Source: Ardenticatenaceae bacterium (GTDB taxonomy: Bacteria; Chloroflexota; Anaerolineae; Promineifilales; Promineifilaceae). Taken from it: a stretch of 64,000 nucleotides of DNA. Made by a program: the position numbers and the translations under genes. Every line of letters begins with the position of its first letter. Positions within the stretch are counted from its first letter, which is position 1. Where the stretch lies: the NCBI GenBank assembly GCA_011525915.1, contig WYBM01000003.1, forward strand, positions 50,568-114,567. The letters run 5' to 3'. Under the pieces are notes generated by a model that saw only the letters and a program-made list of their open reading frames with translations, made no database searches and had not been told where the DNA came from. Shown piece after piece: positions 18,207 to 28,400 of this stretch.

Positions 18207-18959
18207 TTATCTTAGTGTTCTCAGCACCTTACGAATATCATGTTGTAAAACTTGCAAGAATAAATCTTTAGCATTATGGATGAAGAAATGACCATTGGGT
18301 AATGTGCGTAATGTGAACTGGCCTGTTGTTTCTTTTTGCCATTCTGTTACATCTTCATAGGTCATTAAATCATCTTGAGCCCCACGAAATGCAGAAATCT
18401 GGCATGTAAGTGGTTGATGATTTGTGTATAGATAGTTCTCATTGATCTGGAAATCAGCTCTTAGTACTGGCAATACAAGTTCCATGAATTCTTTGTCTTG
18501 CAATATTCTTTGGGGCGTGCCGTCAAATTTGCTTAACTGCTCAACAAAAGCAGCGTCAGGCAATTGGTGCATGGGAGGATCGCGTTTGTCTTTCACTGTA
18601 GGGGCTACCCGGGCGGCCACAAACAACGCTTCTGGCGTTTTGCCGTATTCTGTCTGAACCACATGGGCAAGTTCATACGCTAAAATGGCGCCTAAACTAT
18701 AGCCAAAGAGTGCAAACGGTTTATCGAGCAAGGGCGAAATTTCTTGCTTAACTTCGTCTATGACTGGTTGCCAGGATGTAAACGGCCGTTCCCTGAATCG
18801 ATTTTCGTGGCCAGGCAGTTGAATCGCATAAATGTTAACATCGCTGCCTAAAACATTTGTCCATGTCCGATAAGTAGAGGCCCCGCCGCCAGCATAAGGA
18901 AAACAGAACAAATTCAATTTTGCATGAGGCGTTGCGTTGGCTTGTATAATCCATTTCAT
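18207..18959 (-). CDS. Type II thioesterase (editing, alpha/beta hydrolase)
   Basis: 250 residues, the usual size of stand-alone TEII enzymes of PKS/NRPS clusters. The N-terminal 'CFPYAGGGASTYRTW' is characteristic, the nucleophile Ser is in 'FGYSLGAILAYE' and the catalytic His in 'LPNGHFFIH'. It hydrolyses wrongly loaded or stalled acyl groups from carrier-protein phosphopantetheine arms. Editing may matter here because two AT domains of the line look inactive. It lies 58 nt after the ABC-2 permease gene on the same strand. Confidence 0.93.
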   Translation of the reverse strand: MKWIIQANATPHAKLNLFCFPYAGGGASTYRTWTNVLGSDVNIYAIQLPGHENRFRERPFTSWQPVIDEVKQEISPLLDKPFALFGYSLGAILAYELAHVVQTEYGKTPEALFVAARVAPTVKDKRDPPMHQLPDAAFVEQLSKFDGTPQRILQDKEFMELVLPVLRADFQINENYLYTNHQPLTCQISAFRGAQDDLMTYEDVTEWQKETTGQFTLRTLPNGHFFIHNAKDLFLQVLQHDIRKVLRTLR

Positions 18960-19017
18960 AAGTCAATTAACTTGTTATTATTAATCAATAGTCAGTAATC
19001 CTTGTAATGGCACGCGC

Positions 19018-19869
19018 TCAAATAAGATGAAGCCCATTTTGTTTTGCGTGTTGCTCAACACGTCGCAACAAATATAAAGAAACGGCCGTGAACACAACGC
19101 CAAATGTAATAATAATAATCCATTCATAAAAAACAGGGATAATCGTGTTCCATTGTCCGCCAAAACTATAATATCGAATCAAATCATAGCCCCACGTAAA
19201 TGGCAACATGTAGGCTAAGTATTGAATAACAGCAGGAAACGCAGTGACAGGAAAGTAAGCCCCGGCGAGTAATTCAAACGAAATATTGAGTACCTCTGCA
19301 ATTGAGTTGACTTGTCGCCATAATAACCCTAATAAAGAAATCATAATCCCCATGGCGACAAGCGTAACAAGCACAGTCAGGCAGACAAGTAACACCATCA
19401 GCATATCTTGAATTGATGCGTTCGATGCAAATACAAGCACAAGGTAAAGGGGTAAAAACACAACTAACCCAAGAATAGCCTCCGCAAGAATGGTGCCCGC
19501 ATAGTAAGCATATCGGGAGATTGGGTTACTATATAAAAATTCCAGGGTACCATTATACAAATCTCGATTGACTGAATTGATAGGCGTCCATAATGCTGTG
19601 CGTATAAACACAAACAACAAGAGTGCCCCTTGAAAGAAAATAAATAAATCCAGGTTAGTCATATCACGGCCAACCGTCTCTTCCCCATTTAAAGAAATAA
19701 GACTGGACAAGAGCAAGAAAAACAAAACTCTGACACCCAATTGGACAAAATTGCCGATGAGGTTGGGTAAATATCGAATCGCAACGCGTAAATCTTTAGA
19801 CACCGTGGCCTTTAACGTTATCCATGGCGTTACCGGTCGGGCCATACTTTGTGCTTCAATTGATTGCAT
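19018..19869 (-). CDS. ABC-2 type transporter permease
   Basis: 283 residues with six hydrophobic segments, beginning after an N-terminal cytoplasmic stretch ('KDLRVAIRYLPNLIGNFVQ'). It has the ABC-2 signature region 'LNISFELLAGAYFPVTAFP' before the last pair of helices, as in daunorubicin-resistance-type and lipid-linked exporters. It starts 10 nt after the stop of its ATPase gene, so the two form one export complex in the cytoplasmic membrane. The likely substrate is the cluster product (inference from position). Confidence 0.9.
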   Translation of the reverse strand: MQSIEAQSMARPVTPWITLKATVSKDLRVAIRYLPNLIGNFVQLGVRVLFFLLLSSLISLNGEETVGRDMTNLDLFIFFQGALLLFVFIRTALWTPINSVNRDLYNGTLEFLYSNPISRYAYYAGTILAEAILGLVVFLPLYLVLVFASNASIQDMLMVLLVCLTVLVTLVAMGIMISLLGLLWRQVNSIAEVLNISFELLAGAYFPVTAFPAVIQYLAYMLPFTWGYDLIRYYSFGGQWNTIIPVFYEWIIIITFGVVFTAVSLYLLRRVEQHAKQNGLHLI

Positions 19870-19879
19870 AATAGTCTCT

Positions 19880-20836
19880 CTATTTTTCGAATTTACTGTT
19901 TAACTGCCCAACATGATGAATAAAGGCATCTTCCAATGACACGGTATGATGGCGGAATTGTGTGCGTGTATTTGATTCACGCAACAGTCGTATAATGACT
20001 TCTGTCCCTTCAAATACATCGGACAAGCCAAATGAATACCAATCCGGGTCCCGTTCTAGCGTGCATTCTACGGTTGGTAAGGCCATGATTTGTGCATATA
20101 AGGCAGGTGATATTTGTTCACGTTTTAATTCTATAAATTCAGAAGCACCTACTGCTTCCTTTAATGTTTCGGGCGATCCTTGTACTTCTATTGAACCGTT
20201 ATGAATCAGCGCGACTTCATCAGCCATTTCATCTACTTCTGAGAGGATATGAGATGTTAATAAAAGTGTTTTACCTTTTTGTTTCACATATGAATGTAGG
20301 AAAGTTCTGATTTTTTTACTAATAATGGGATCAAGCCCCTTTGTTGGTTCGTCTAAATAAATAATGGGTGGATCATGTAACAATGCGCGTATGATCACAA
20401 CGGTTTGCTTTTGCCCTCCTGATAAATGCATGAAAAGCTTATCCAGGTTCTTTTCAAAATCGAAATATTCTGTGAATTGATCGATTTGGGCAGCAATCGT
20501 CTTACGGTCTAGTCCACGCAGTGTGCCGAAGAAATGCAAATTTTCTCTAACAGTAAGGCGGGCATAAGCGGACCGATCTGTATCTTGCCCAACATATCCA
20601 AACAAATGACGTATTCTATATTCATCCTTATCCAGATCATGGCCTAACACCATCACTGTACCGGACGTTTTAATCAATAAGGTCGCTAAAATTTTGATAA
20701 ACGTTGTTTTGCCCGCCCCATTAGGGCCTAATAACGCCAAGATATTGCCCTGACGAAGATCAAGGTTTACATTTTTGAGCGCAACAGCATCGCCATATTT
20801 TTTACTAATGTTTCTTGCCGAAAGATAAATTGTCAT
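19880..20836 (-). CDS. ABC transporter ATP-binding protein (ABC-2/DrrA type)
   Basis: 318 residues. Walker A 'GPNGAGKTT' (about 38-46), Q-loop 'YVGQDTD', signature 'LSGGQKQTVV', Walker B 'IIYLDEPTKGLDP' and the H-loop His in 'LLTSHILSE' are all present, so it should hydrolyse ATP. The extra C-terminal region of about 90 residues is typical of DrrA-like ATPases. It pairs with the ABC-2 permease immediately downstream. The gap to the NRPS gene is filled by two hairpin repeats, so this sub-operon could also have its own transcript. Confidence 0.93.
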   Translation of the reverse strand: MTIYLSARNISKKYGDAVALKNVNLDLRQGNILALLGPNGAGKTTFIKILATLLIKTSGTVMVLGHDLDKDEYRIRHLFGYVGQDTDRSAYARLTVRENLHFFGTLRGLDRKTIAAQIDQFTEYFDFEKNLDKLFMHLSGGQKQTVVIIRALLHDPPIIYLDEPTKGLDPIISKKIRTFLHSYVKQKGKTLLLTSHILSEVDEMADEVALIHNGSIEVQGSPETLKEAVGASEFIELKREQISPALYAQIMALPTVECTLERDPDWYSFGLSDVFEGTEVIIRLLRESNTRTQFRHHTVSLEDAFIHHVGQLNSKFEK

Positions 20837-20850
20837 ATCTGTTTCACCTG

Positions 20851-20974
20851 ATTAAGTACTCTGTTAAAGAAATTTTATGGCCTTTTGTTGGGGCAGGCCT
20901 TGTACCTGCCCCCCGCTCAGGGTGACCACCAGGGCCGACCCTACAAAAGTGCAAATATTTAGGTTACAGTGTGT
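20851..20974. repeat. Hairpin repeat family R2, copy 1
   Basis: About 124 bp between the ABC ATPase start and repeat R1. It contains an 8-bp stem, GGGGCAGG/CCTGCCCC, around CCTTGTA, then a second imperfect AGGGT/ACCCT hairpin. A homologous direct copy is at 60000-60123. Confidence 0.75.
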
Positions 20975-21087
20975 AGGTAAACTGCGAAAAGTTTTCAGAT
21001 GTAAAAAGAGGCGTTTTCTCGCGGTTTCCTAGAGGAATCGGCAACGCCTCAAGCGATTTTATGTCTGAATTATTGTTGCCGATTACC
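20975..21087. repeat. Hairpin repeat family R1, copy 2 (inverted)
   Basis: The reverse complement aligns over its whole length with 18092-18205. It abuts R2 copy 1 and supplies the last six codons and the stop of the NRPS gene. Confidence 0.75.
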
Positions 21088-24000
21088 AAGCTGCGTGTTT
21101 ATGGCTTTTGCCAAATCTTGAACATAGGGAGCTTGCAACATCGAAAAATGATTGCCCGTGACCGTAACACAATGAATTGTGCCGCGAATAAGTGATTGCC
21201 AGCCCAAATAATCATCTTCATAGAGCTGCGCAATCTCTGGGGGAATAGGATCGGGACGAATTTGCGCTGCTTTGAATAAATGGAGTGTGTGCGTCAGCGG
21301 TTTTGCTTGTGCAGGATAAGCATCGATCGCCTTATGAATCGCTTTTTGTATAGCAAACAAGTTTTGGATATAAGCTTCATCTGTCGATGCTGGCAAAATA
21401 TGATGTTCCTTTAATGCTTGTATGAATGTTTTTTCAACGGTTTCATTGGTGTTATCGCCTGCCTCCAATTCAAGGGAAACATTAAATAGTTTTTCAATGA
21501 TGCCCATTGTTTCAGCTACCATATCGATTGTTTGGTAGTGCTCATGATGTGGTTTGTAAACGGGTGCGACCATATCTAGTATCATGAGGTGAACTTCTTT
21601 GTTTTGTGCGGTGAGTTGGTGCGCCATTTCAAAGGCAATGAGCCCACCAAAAGAGTGCCCACAGAGTATATAAGGCCCTTCATGATAGCGTTGTATATGG
21701 TCAAGATAATGGGCAGCTAATTCTGGTACTGCAGGCAGAGGTGACGGAGTGCCATCAATTCCTGGCATTTGTAGGGCGTAAACAGGTCTGTCTACCGCTA
21801 AAGTTTGGGTGAGTCTATAGAACTGATGGGGGGTAACAGGTGTACTGTTGATGAAAAACAGAGGGGATTGTGAACCTTCTGCTTGCAATGTAACAAGTGG
21901 CGACCATTCTACGGGCCCATCGGTCAATTGTTGCTGCTGAATGATTGCTGCTATTCCAGCGATGGTTGGGTTTTGAAAGAATGTTGCTACAGGCACACGA
22001 TAGTCAAAAAACTCCTGCATCTCAGCGATAAGACGAATGGCCAGAAGTGAGTGTCCATTCAAGTGGAAAAAATCATCATCGATACTGATAGGAGAAAAGC
22101 CCAACAGTTTTTCCCATATAAACAGCATTTGCTTTTCGACATCGTTTCTGGGTGGAATGTATGGTTTTTGACGTTGCGCGACGCTGATTTGGTGTTTGGG
22201 TTCAGGCAAAGCGCGGCGGTTAATTTTACCATTAGCGGTTAGTGGTATTTTCTTTAGGATAGTCAATGTAGCGGGCATCATATAATCCGGTAAATATTTT
22301 TTGAGGTGCTGCTGCACGCGGTCAAGGATGAGTTTTTGGCCGACTTCAGCCACAAGGTAGGCCGCTAAGTAATTTTGCTGATTTTTATCTTTTCGGACGA
22401 CCAAGACACATTCTTTGACGGTGGGGTGTTCAGCTATTCTTGTTTCGATTTCCCCCAATTCTATACGGAATCCCCGAATTTTTACTTGAAAATCGGCCCG
22501 CCCCAAGAATTCGATGTTCCCATCGGGTAAATATCGGCCTAAATCACCCGTTTTGTATAAACGGCCGTTTTCCACAAACGGATCGGCTATAAATACAGCT
22601 TCTGTTCTGGCAGCATCATTTAAATAGCCACACCCAACACCCACACCACCCACCCAGATGTGTCCCGTTACACCGACAGGAACAGGCTGCATAAATGCAT
22701 CCAAGATATGAATTTGCATATTGGCAATTGGCCGACCTATCGGCATATTGATAATATGTTCCGGCGGGGCAGAATTAATGAAATAATGGGTCACGTCATC
22801 CGAGCATTCTGTAGGACCATAGGCATTTACTAAAGGAATGTCAGGGAAATGGGCAAACCACGCGCGTACCAGTTCCGGAGGTAGTGCTTCCCCTGTGGGA
22901 ATTTGCCAGCGTAAATGAGATAAATTGAGCTTGTTATCTTGTCGCTGCACTTCCTGCAAAAGGACACGCATCAAGGAGGGAACAACCTCCATAACCGTAA
23001 TGCGTTCTTCAACAAGACGGTTGATTAAAACGGCCGGATCACGTACAACAAGATCGTTAAATATATGCACACGTCCACCTAACAATAGGACGGCTAAAAA
23101 TTGCCAAACAGATATATCAAAACATTGTGATGCTGTTTGTGCCATCCGGTCTTCATCATTCATAACCAAATCAGTGATTTTGGCATATAAATGATTAATC
23201 ATCCCTTTTTGCTGAACCATCGCCCCTTTGGGTTTCCCTGTCGACCCTGACGTGAAAATGACATAGGCCAAATCATCTGGTGTACAGTGCACCGGCAAAT
23301 TAGGCTTCGGTGTGTCATCGATTTCTATCTCTTGCAACAGTATTTGCTTATCGGCCTCAGCTAACGCTTCGGTAAGGAGTGCTTCAAACGCTTTTTGATG
23401 GAGAATAACTGTCGGTTGGCTTTGGGTAAGAATTTGAACAATACGTGTCGGTGGATAATGGGGATCAAGTGGCAAATACGCTCCCCCCGCTTTAAATGTC
23501 GCCAGGATAGCGACAAGCAAATCAATGCTTCTTTCTGCCAGCAACGCTACGATTGAATTAGCCTGTACACCGTGCGCAGTTAAAATGTGAGCTAATTGAT
23601 TGGACATATTGTTTAGCTGGGCATAGGTCCATGTTTGCGCCCCATCTTGAACAGCGATCTTGTTGGGTGTTTTTTCGACCTGATTTTCAAATAAGGTTGG
23701 AAAAACTTGGTCAAGCGGGAATGATTGGTGTGTATTATTCCAGCCAGATAGCAGCTGTGTTTCCTGGTCTGTCAGCATAGGCAAATGCATGATGGGTGTG
23801 TTCGGATCAGCAATGCCCGCCGCAAGTAAGTTTTCCAAATGTTTGGCCATGCGCTCGATGGTTGTCGGCTCAAAAAGATCGCTGTTATATTCCCATAAGC
23901 CTTGAACACGGCCGTCTATTTCTTCCATATAAAGCGACAAATCAAATTTTGCTGTATTGGTATGTACAAACAAAGGCTCTACTTCTAACCCCGGCAGTTT

Positions 24001-25221
24001 CAGAGGCTTTTTGGGCGCATTTTGCCAAATGAACAGTGTTTGAAAAATGGGCGTGCGGCTAGGATCTCTCGCCTGTTCTTCTGCTAAAAAATCAAACGGT
24101 AAATCCTGGTGTGCATAAGCATCGATGGCTGTCTTGCTGACACGCTTTACTAAATCCTTAAAAGAAGGCTGGCCGGAAAGATCTGTACGCATAACTAGAT
24201 TGTTGACAAAAAACCCGATAAGTGGCTCTAACTGTCGATGATTACGATTGGCAATCAAAGAACCAATCGCAATATCTTCTTGACTGGTATAGCGGTGCAA
24301 TAATGTTTTGAAACCGGCTAACAACGTCATGAAAATTGTCACATCATGCGTTTGACTGAAGGATTTAATCTGTTGGGTTAACGCTTTTGAAAGAGCGATA
24401 CGTTTGACCGCGCCTCTCATGCTTTGAACAGGGGGGTGGGGGCGATCTGTCGGTAATTGAAGCACGGGTAAATCGGCAATTTGTTGATGCCAATAATTCA
24501 GCAGCTTATCCAGCTTCTCGCCTTGTATTTGTTGGCGCTGCCAGGCAGAAAAATCGGCATATTGAATGTCGAGTTTGGGCAAAGGGGAGGGTTGTCCATT
24601 GGAAAAAGCCATATATAAACGTATAAGTTCTTCGGTAAAGACACCAATCGACCAGCCATCACAGGCAATATGATGAAAGGTTAGAACAACAATATATGTA
24701 TCATTCTCCAGTTGGATAACACGTACACGCCAGGGCAACTCTGTTGCTAAATAAAAAGGGGTTTCAATTTCTTGTTTAATGATCTGGTCAAGGCGATCCT
24801 GTTTTCCTTGATCGTTAGGGATCGTTTCTAAATGATCAACAAGAAGTTCAAACGAAAATTCTTGTTGAATGGTTTGAACAGGCCCGTTTTTGCCAATATG
24901 GAATGTCGTCCGCAAAACTTCATGTCGATTAACAATTTCAACAAAACTTTTCTCCAGAGCATCCAGATCAATCTCGCCTGTCAAACGGACAATTTGCGGC
25001 TCATTATAAGCAGAACTATGCTCGTCTAACTGATGAAGCAGCCATAGACGTTGTTGTGAAAAAGAGAGCGGTGATTCTTGTGTTAAATCTCGTCTAGAAA
25101 TCGTATCGTCGTTCTGCTCTAATAATTCTTGTACCTCACCAGACAGTTTTTTCTCTAATAAAGCCTGTTTTGTGACTGATAATTGCGCCAGTTTTGCTTG
25201 TAAAGCCTCTTTACTATACAT
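21070..25221 (-). CDS. NRPS module C-A-PCP-TE, predicted 2,4-diaminobutyrate-incorporating, terminal release
   Basis: 1383 residues. The condensation domain (about 50-480) has HHxxxDG in 'HHIACDGWS' (183-189). The adenylation domain (about 500-1000) has 'TSGSTGKPKG' (about 655) and the A4 core 'FDISVW'. Binding-pocket residues read by eye give D-I-W-E-I-T-A-D-D-K, one change from the 2,4-diaminobutyrate code I remember for syringomycin synthetase. The PCP attachment Ser is in 'LNGHSLLAI' (about 1058). The thioesterase (about 1140-1375) has its nucleophile in 'CGHSFGG' (about 1190) and His in 'VTGNHFSML'. It adds one amino acid to the polyketide and releases the product as acid, lactone or lactam. 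An AGGAGG ribosome site precedes ATG 25221. Confidence 0.93.
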   Translation of the reverse strand: MYSKEALQAKLAQLSVTKQALLEKKLSGEVQELLEQNDDTISRRDLTQESPLSFSQQRLWLLHQLDEHSSAYNEPQIVRLTGEIDLDALEKSFVEIVNRHEVLRTTFHIGKNGPVQTIQQEFSFELLVDHLETIPNDQGKQDRLDQIIKQEIETPFYLATELPWRVRVIQLENDTYIVVLTFHHIACDGWSIGVFTEELIRLYMAFSNGQPSPLPKLDIQYADFSAWQRQQIQGEKLDKLLNYWHQQIADLPVLQLPTDRPHPPVQSMRGAVKRIALSKALTQQIKSFSQTHDVTIFMTLLAGFKTLLHRYTSQEDIAIGSLIANRNHRQLEPLIGFFVNNLVMRTDLSGQPSFKDLVKRVSKTAIDAYAHQDLPFDFLAEEQARDPSRTPIFQTLFIWQNAPKKPLKLPGLEVEPLFVHTNTAKFDLSLYMEEIDGRVQGLWEYNSDLFEPTTIERMAKHLENLLAAGIADPNTPIMHLPMLTDQETQLLSGWNNTHQSFPLDQVFPTLFENQVEKTPNKIAVQDGAQTWTYAQLNNMSNQLAHILTAHGVQANSIVALLAERSIDLLVAILATFKAGGAYLPLDPHYPPTRIVQILTQSQPTVILHQKAFEALLTEALAEADKQILLQEIEIDDTPKPNLPVHCTPDDLAYVIFTSGSTGKPKGAMVQQKGMINHLYAKITDLVMNDEDRMAQTASQCFDISVWQFLAVLLLGGRVHIFNDLVVRDPAVLINRLVEERITVMEVVPSLMRVLLQEVQRQDNKLNLSHLRWQIPTGEALPPELVRAWFAHFPDIPLVNAYGPTECSDDVTHYFINSAPPEHIINMPIGRPIANMQIHILDAFMQPVPVGVTGHIWVGGVGVGCGYLNDAARTEAVFIADPFVENGRLYKTGDLGRYLPDGNIEFLGRADFQVKIRGFRIELGEIETRIAEHPTVKECVLVVRKDKNQQNYLAAYLVAEVGQKLILDRVQQHLKKYLPDYMMPATLTILKKIPLTANGKINRRALPEPKHQISVAQRQKPYIPPRNDVEKQMLFIWEKLLGFSPISIDDDFFHLNGHSLLAIRLIAEMQEFFDYRVPVATFFQNPTIAGIAAIIQQQQLTDGPVEWSPLVTLQAEGSQSPLFFINSTPVTPHQFYRLTQTLAVDRPVYALQMPGIDGTPSPLPAVPELAAHYLDHIQRYHEGPYILCGHSFGGLIAFEMAHQLTAQNKEVHLMILDMVAPVYKPHHEHYQTIDMVAETMGIIEKLFNVSLELEAGDNTNETVEKTFIQALKEHHILPASTDEAYIQNLFAIQKAIHKAIDAYPAQAKPLTHTLHLFKAAQIRPDPIPPEIAQLYEDDYLGWQSLIRGTIHCVTVTGNHFSMLQAPYVQDLAKAINTQLGNRQQ

Positions 25222-25406
25222 GGTTCCTCCTGAAGATAGTCATCACAGGAATACAAAAGGGCTCGCACTGAAGACGATTTGGGGTTCCAGTTAATTTCTG
25301 GATATAGGAAATAATTGGTTAAACCCAACTCTTGTAATTTGTTCATCGCAGTGACATGTTCGTTTTGCTGGATAACGAGTGAATGTGTGTTTATTCCTTT
25401 GTGCAT
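25155..25406 (-). CDS. Small hypothetical ORF between PKS and NRPS genes (83 aa)
   Basis: The ATG lies 2 nt after the stop of the last PKS gene, and the frame overlaps the NRPS start by 67 nt. The product is soluble and unrecognised. A segment 'MNKLQELGLTNYFLYPEIN' faintly recalls the C-terminal strand-helix of FRG-domain proteins, too weak to name. No good ribosome site is seen apart from coupling to the PKS stop. It may be a docking or accessory peptide, a decayed remnant, or non-coding. Confidence 0.35.
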   Translation of the reverse strand: MHKGINTHSLVIQQNEHVTAMNKLQELGLTNYFLYPEINWNPKSSSVRALLYSCDDYLQEEPCIVKRLYKQNWRNYQSQNRLY

Positions 25407-25408
25407 AT

Positions 25409-28400
25409 TTACATAATGTCTAGCACTTCGTTTTCCGACAAACCTGCCAGTTGATCAATGATTTTCATCTGAATAGCAATCGCTAAGGATTCAACTGTGG
25501 GTGCCTCAAACAAGATAGGCAGTGGTAAATTGACTTGAAGAGTTTGCCGTATCCGTGAGATCAATTGTGTTCCTAACAAGGAATTCCCACCTAATTCCAG
25601 GAAATTATCATGAAGGCCAATCGGTTCTATGCCCAAAACCTCCTGCCAGATGTTTGTTATGCGTTTTTCAATGTCGTTTGTTGGGGCGGCATATGGCGTT
25701 GGTAATTTTGGGCGGGCATGAACCGCTTTTTTCGTTACTACCGATAGCTGCCTTACCCATTGATCCAGGCGCGCTTGTAATGTACCGGTCGATACGATGA
25801 GTTGGGGCACTTGTAAATGGCTCAAGGCGTATTCTACTGCTTTCACCCCTTCTGCAGGCAGCATTTCAAAATCAGCAACTGTACGCCCTAGCAGATCATG
25901 CTGCCCAACTTGAATTTGCCATGTATCCCAGTTAACGGCCGTCCATAAAGAATCATGGTTCATATTATGCTGATGGGTAAACGTATCCAGAAAGGTGTTC
26001 ACCCCAGCATAAGCAGCAAATCCTAACCCGCCGAGAACAGAAGATAACGACGAGAAAACGAGGCAAAAATCAATCGGTTTATGCGCAAAAACTTGTGCAA
26101 GCGCGTAAGTTGTATATGCCTTCGATTGGAAATGGGCATCACATTGCGCCACCGTCAGTTGGGCAATGGGATTAAAATATGCATCTCCGGAAACCCCAGC
26201 AACATGCAAAATGCCATTAATTGCCCCAAATGTCATTTCAGCCTGGGCCACAGCATTTTGCAAAGAATCAACTTGAGCCACATCGGCTTGCAGCACAAGA
26301 ATCTCAGCACCGTAATCGAGACATTTTTGTAACCGCCTGATTTTGCGGCTGATATAGTTATGCGTAGCATGCTGCGCCAGCCATTCACCCCAGTTGGCGA
26401 GCGCTGGAAAATCCGAACGACCCAGTAAAACGATTTTTGCTTGATATGTTTTAGCTAAATATTCACATAAAATCAGCCCAATACCACCTAGCCCACCGGG
26501 CAATAAATAGACCCCGTGCGACTGTAAAGGCATCGCTTGCGGTTTGGGCAAGGGTTGTTCTGTAAAGGTTTGTTCCCACCGCATAGAACCACGGTAAGCG
26601 ATGGTTAACGGCGATTTGTTTGTAGATGACAGCTCTTGGTAAAGTTGGTTGATCAGACGTTTTTGCTGCCAGGCTGGCTGCCCGATAGAGAGAGCCAAAT
26701 CAATGTGTTGACATTCAATGTGCAAGTTTTCCTGGGGAATGACACGGCACAGGCCTGCCGTTGTGGCGTAAGCTGGCTCTAATTGTTCAGTATGGGTTAC
26801 AACCTGGGTATTTGCGGTCATAACATATAAGCTAAATTTCCCGTCAACGATTCTGTTACTTAAAACCTGTGCCAGTGTGCGCACACTATGAAAACCGTAT
26901 CGTTGGGCATAATCGAATCGTTCTTTTGTTTGCAAGTCATCTGGCAAGGGCATCAGTGACCACATATGAATAATATGGGTCAGGGTTGAAGGAAGATCGT
27001 CAAATAATTGTTTGTAATGTGACGCTTGTTGGGGATGTATCTGATAGGTTTGGGTTGCTTGATCTGCTGTAAATTCGTTCCCAGCAACAACCCGATAAAC
27101 ACGATGGTGATGACGTTCTAACTCCTGTGCGAGGTGCTCACCGATTGTAGGATCAACAAACACAAGGTAAGTTTGGGGTTCGTTTGTGTGGGTGGCGAAC
27201 AACGGCCGTTGCTGCCATGTTGGCAAGTAGAACCAATCACTGATGTTCGCTTTTTTACCGTGATCATGGCTGCTCGGTCTATTTTCTTGGGGGGCATCTA
27301 ACCAATAGGTTTGTTTCTCGAATGGGTAGGTTGGCAGGGGCAGCCGATAAATTTCTTTCCCTTCATGATGCAACTGCCAATGAATGTCAACCCCCCCTAA
27401 CCATAATTGGCCCATGCTCAAGAGAAGATCGTTTGCCTGCAATGATGTGATGCCGTGAAAAGGATTCTTTATGGTGTCCTTCGTTTGAAGGAGTGTGTTC
27501 CATTCTTCGCCCATGGCAAGCAAGTAGGTTTCGTCATGAGCGGTAACCAGATCAAGGAGCGAAAGGGCAGTTTGATTTGTTTGTAAAATTGCGCCCCAAT
27601 CATTTTCTGATAGTGTTGATTGCCCGGCTTTGACGTATTGATTCAATGTGGCTGAGAGGTAATCTTTGTGTGGTACTTCCATAACGACACTTTTTTGAGC
27701 GCCAGCCAGGTAGGTAAGCAGGTTGTCTATTGACAGTCCGCCGGCTAAACAAACGGCCGTGTATTCGCCCAACCCATACCCCCCATATGCTGTAATCGTC
27801 ACACCTTGTTGTTCATACAAGTTCGCTATCAAGAATTGGTTGAGCACCACGGCCATATTTTGCAGAGAATCAGCCAGCGAAGACAATGCCTTCTCGCCCA
27901 TCATGAAGGGGCGTAAATCTTGGTGGGTCAGATTGGCAGCCATTTCATGGCACTCATCAACCAGTGCTTGAAAACGGGGATTTGTTCTATAGATGTCAAT
28001 GAGGGGGATGATGGTGTTGGCGAGTAAGAGGGACAACGGCCGTTGTCGATTAAGCTGCACCTGGGATCGCACACGATCCGTGTTCATGGCAGATAACTGC
28101 CGTGCAACATCGGCCGTTCCCTGCCCCACAACAATGCGTCGATGATTAAACTCAGCCCGCCCGATTTGTAATGTATAGGCAATGTCGGCTAAGGTGGCAT
28201 CTGGGTTTTCTTGCAAGAAATCAGTTAATCGATAGCTCATGCGCTCCAAGGCATCATCGCTTTTGGCTGATAAAATGAGTAATTGTGGTTGTTCATTGGC
28301 TTTTCTGGATGATGCCGTCGTTGGCGCTTCTTCCATGACAAAATGTACGTTTGTGCCGCCAAGCCCAAAAGAACTAATACCCGCCCGTCGTTTTTGGCCA

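Noticed and set aside
25155..25406. Calling the 83-aa ORF an FRG-domain protein
   Set aside because: Only a short segment resembles the end of that family; the diagnostic FRG core is absent.
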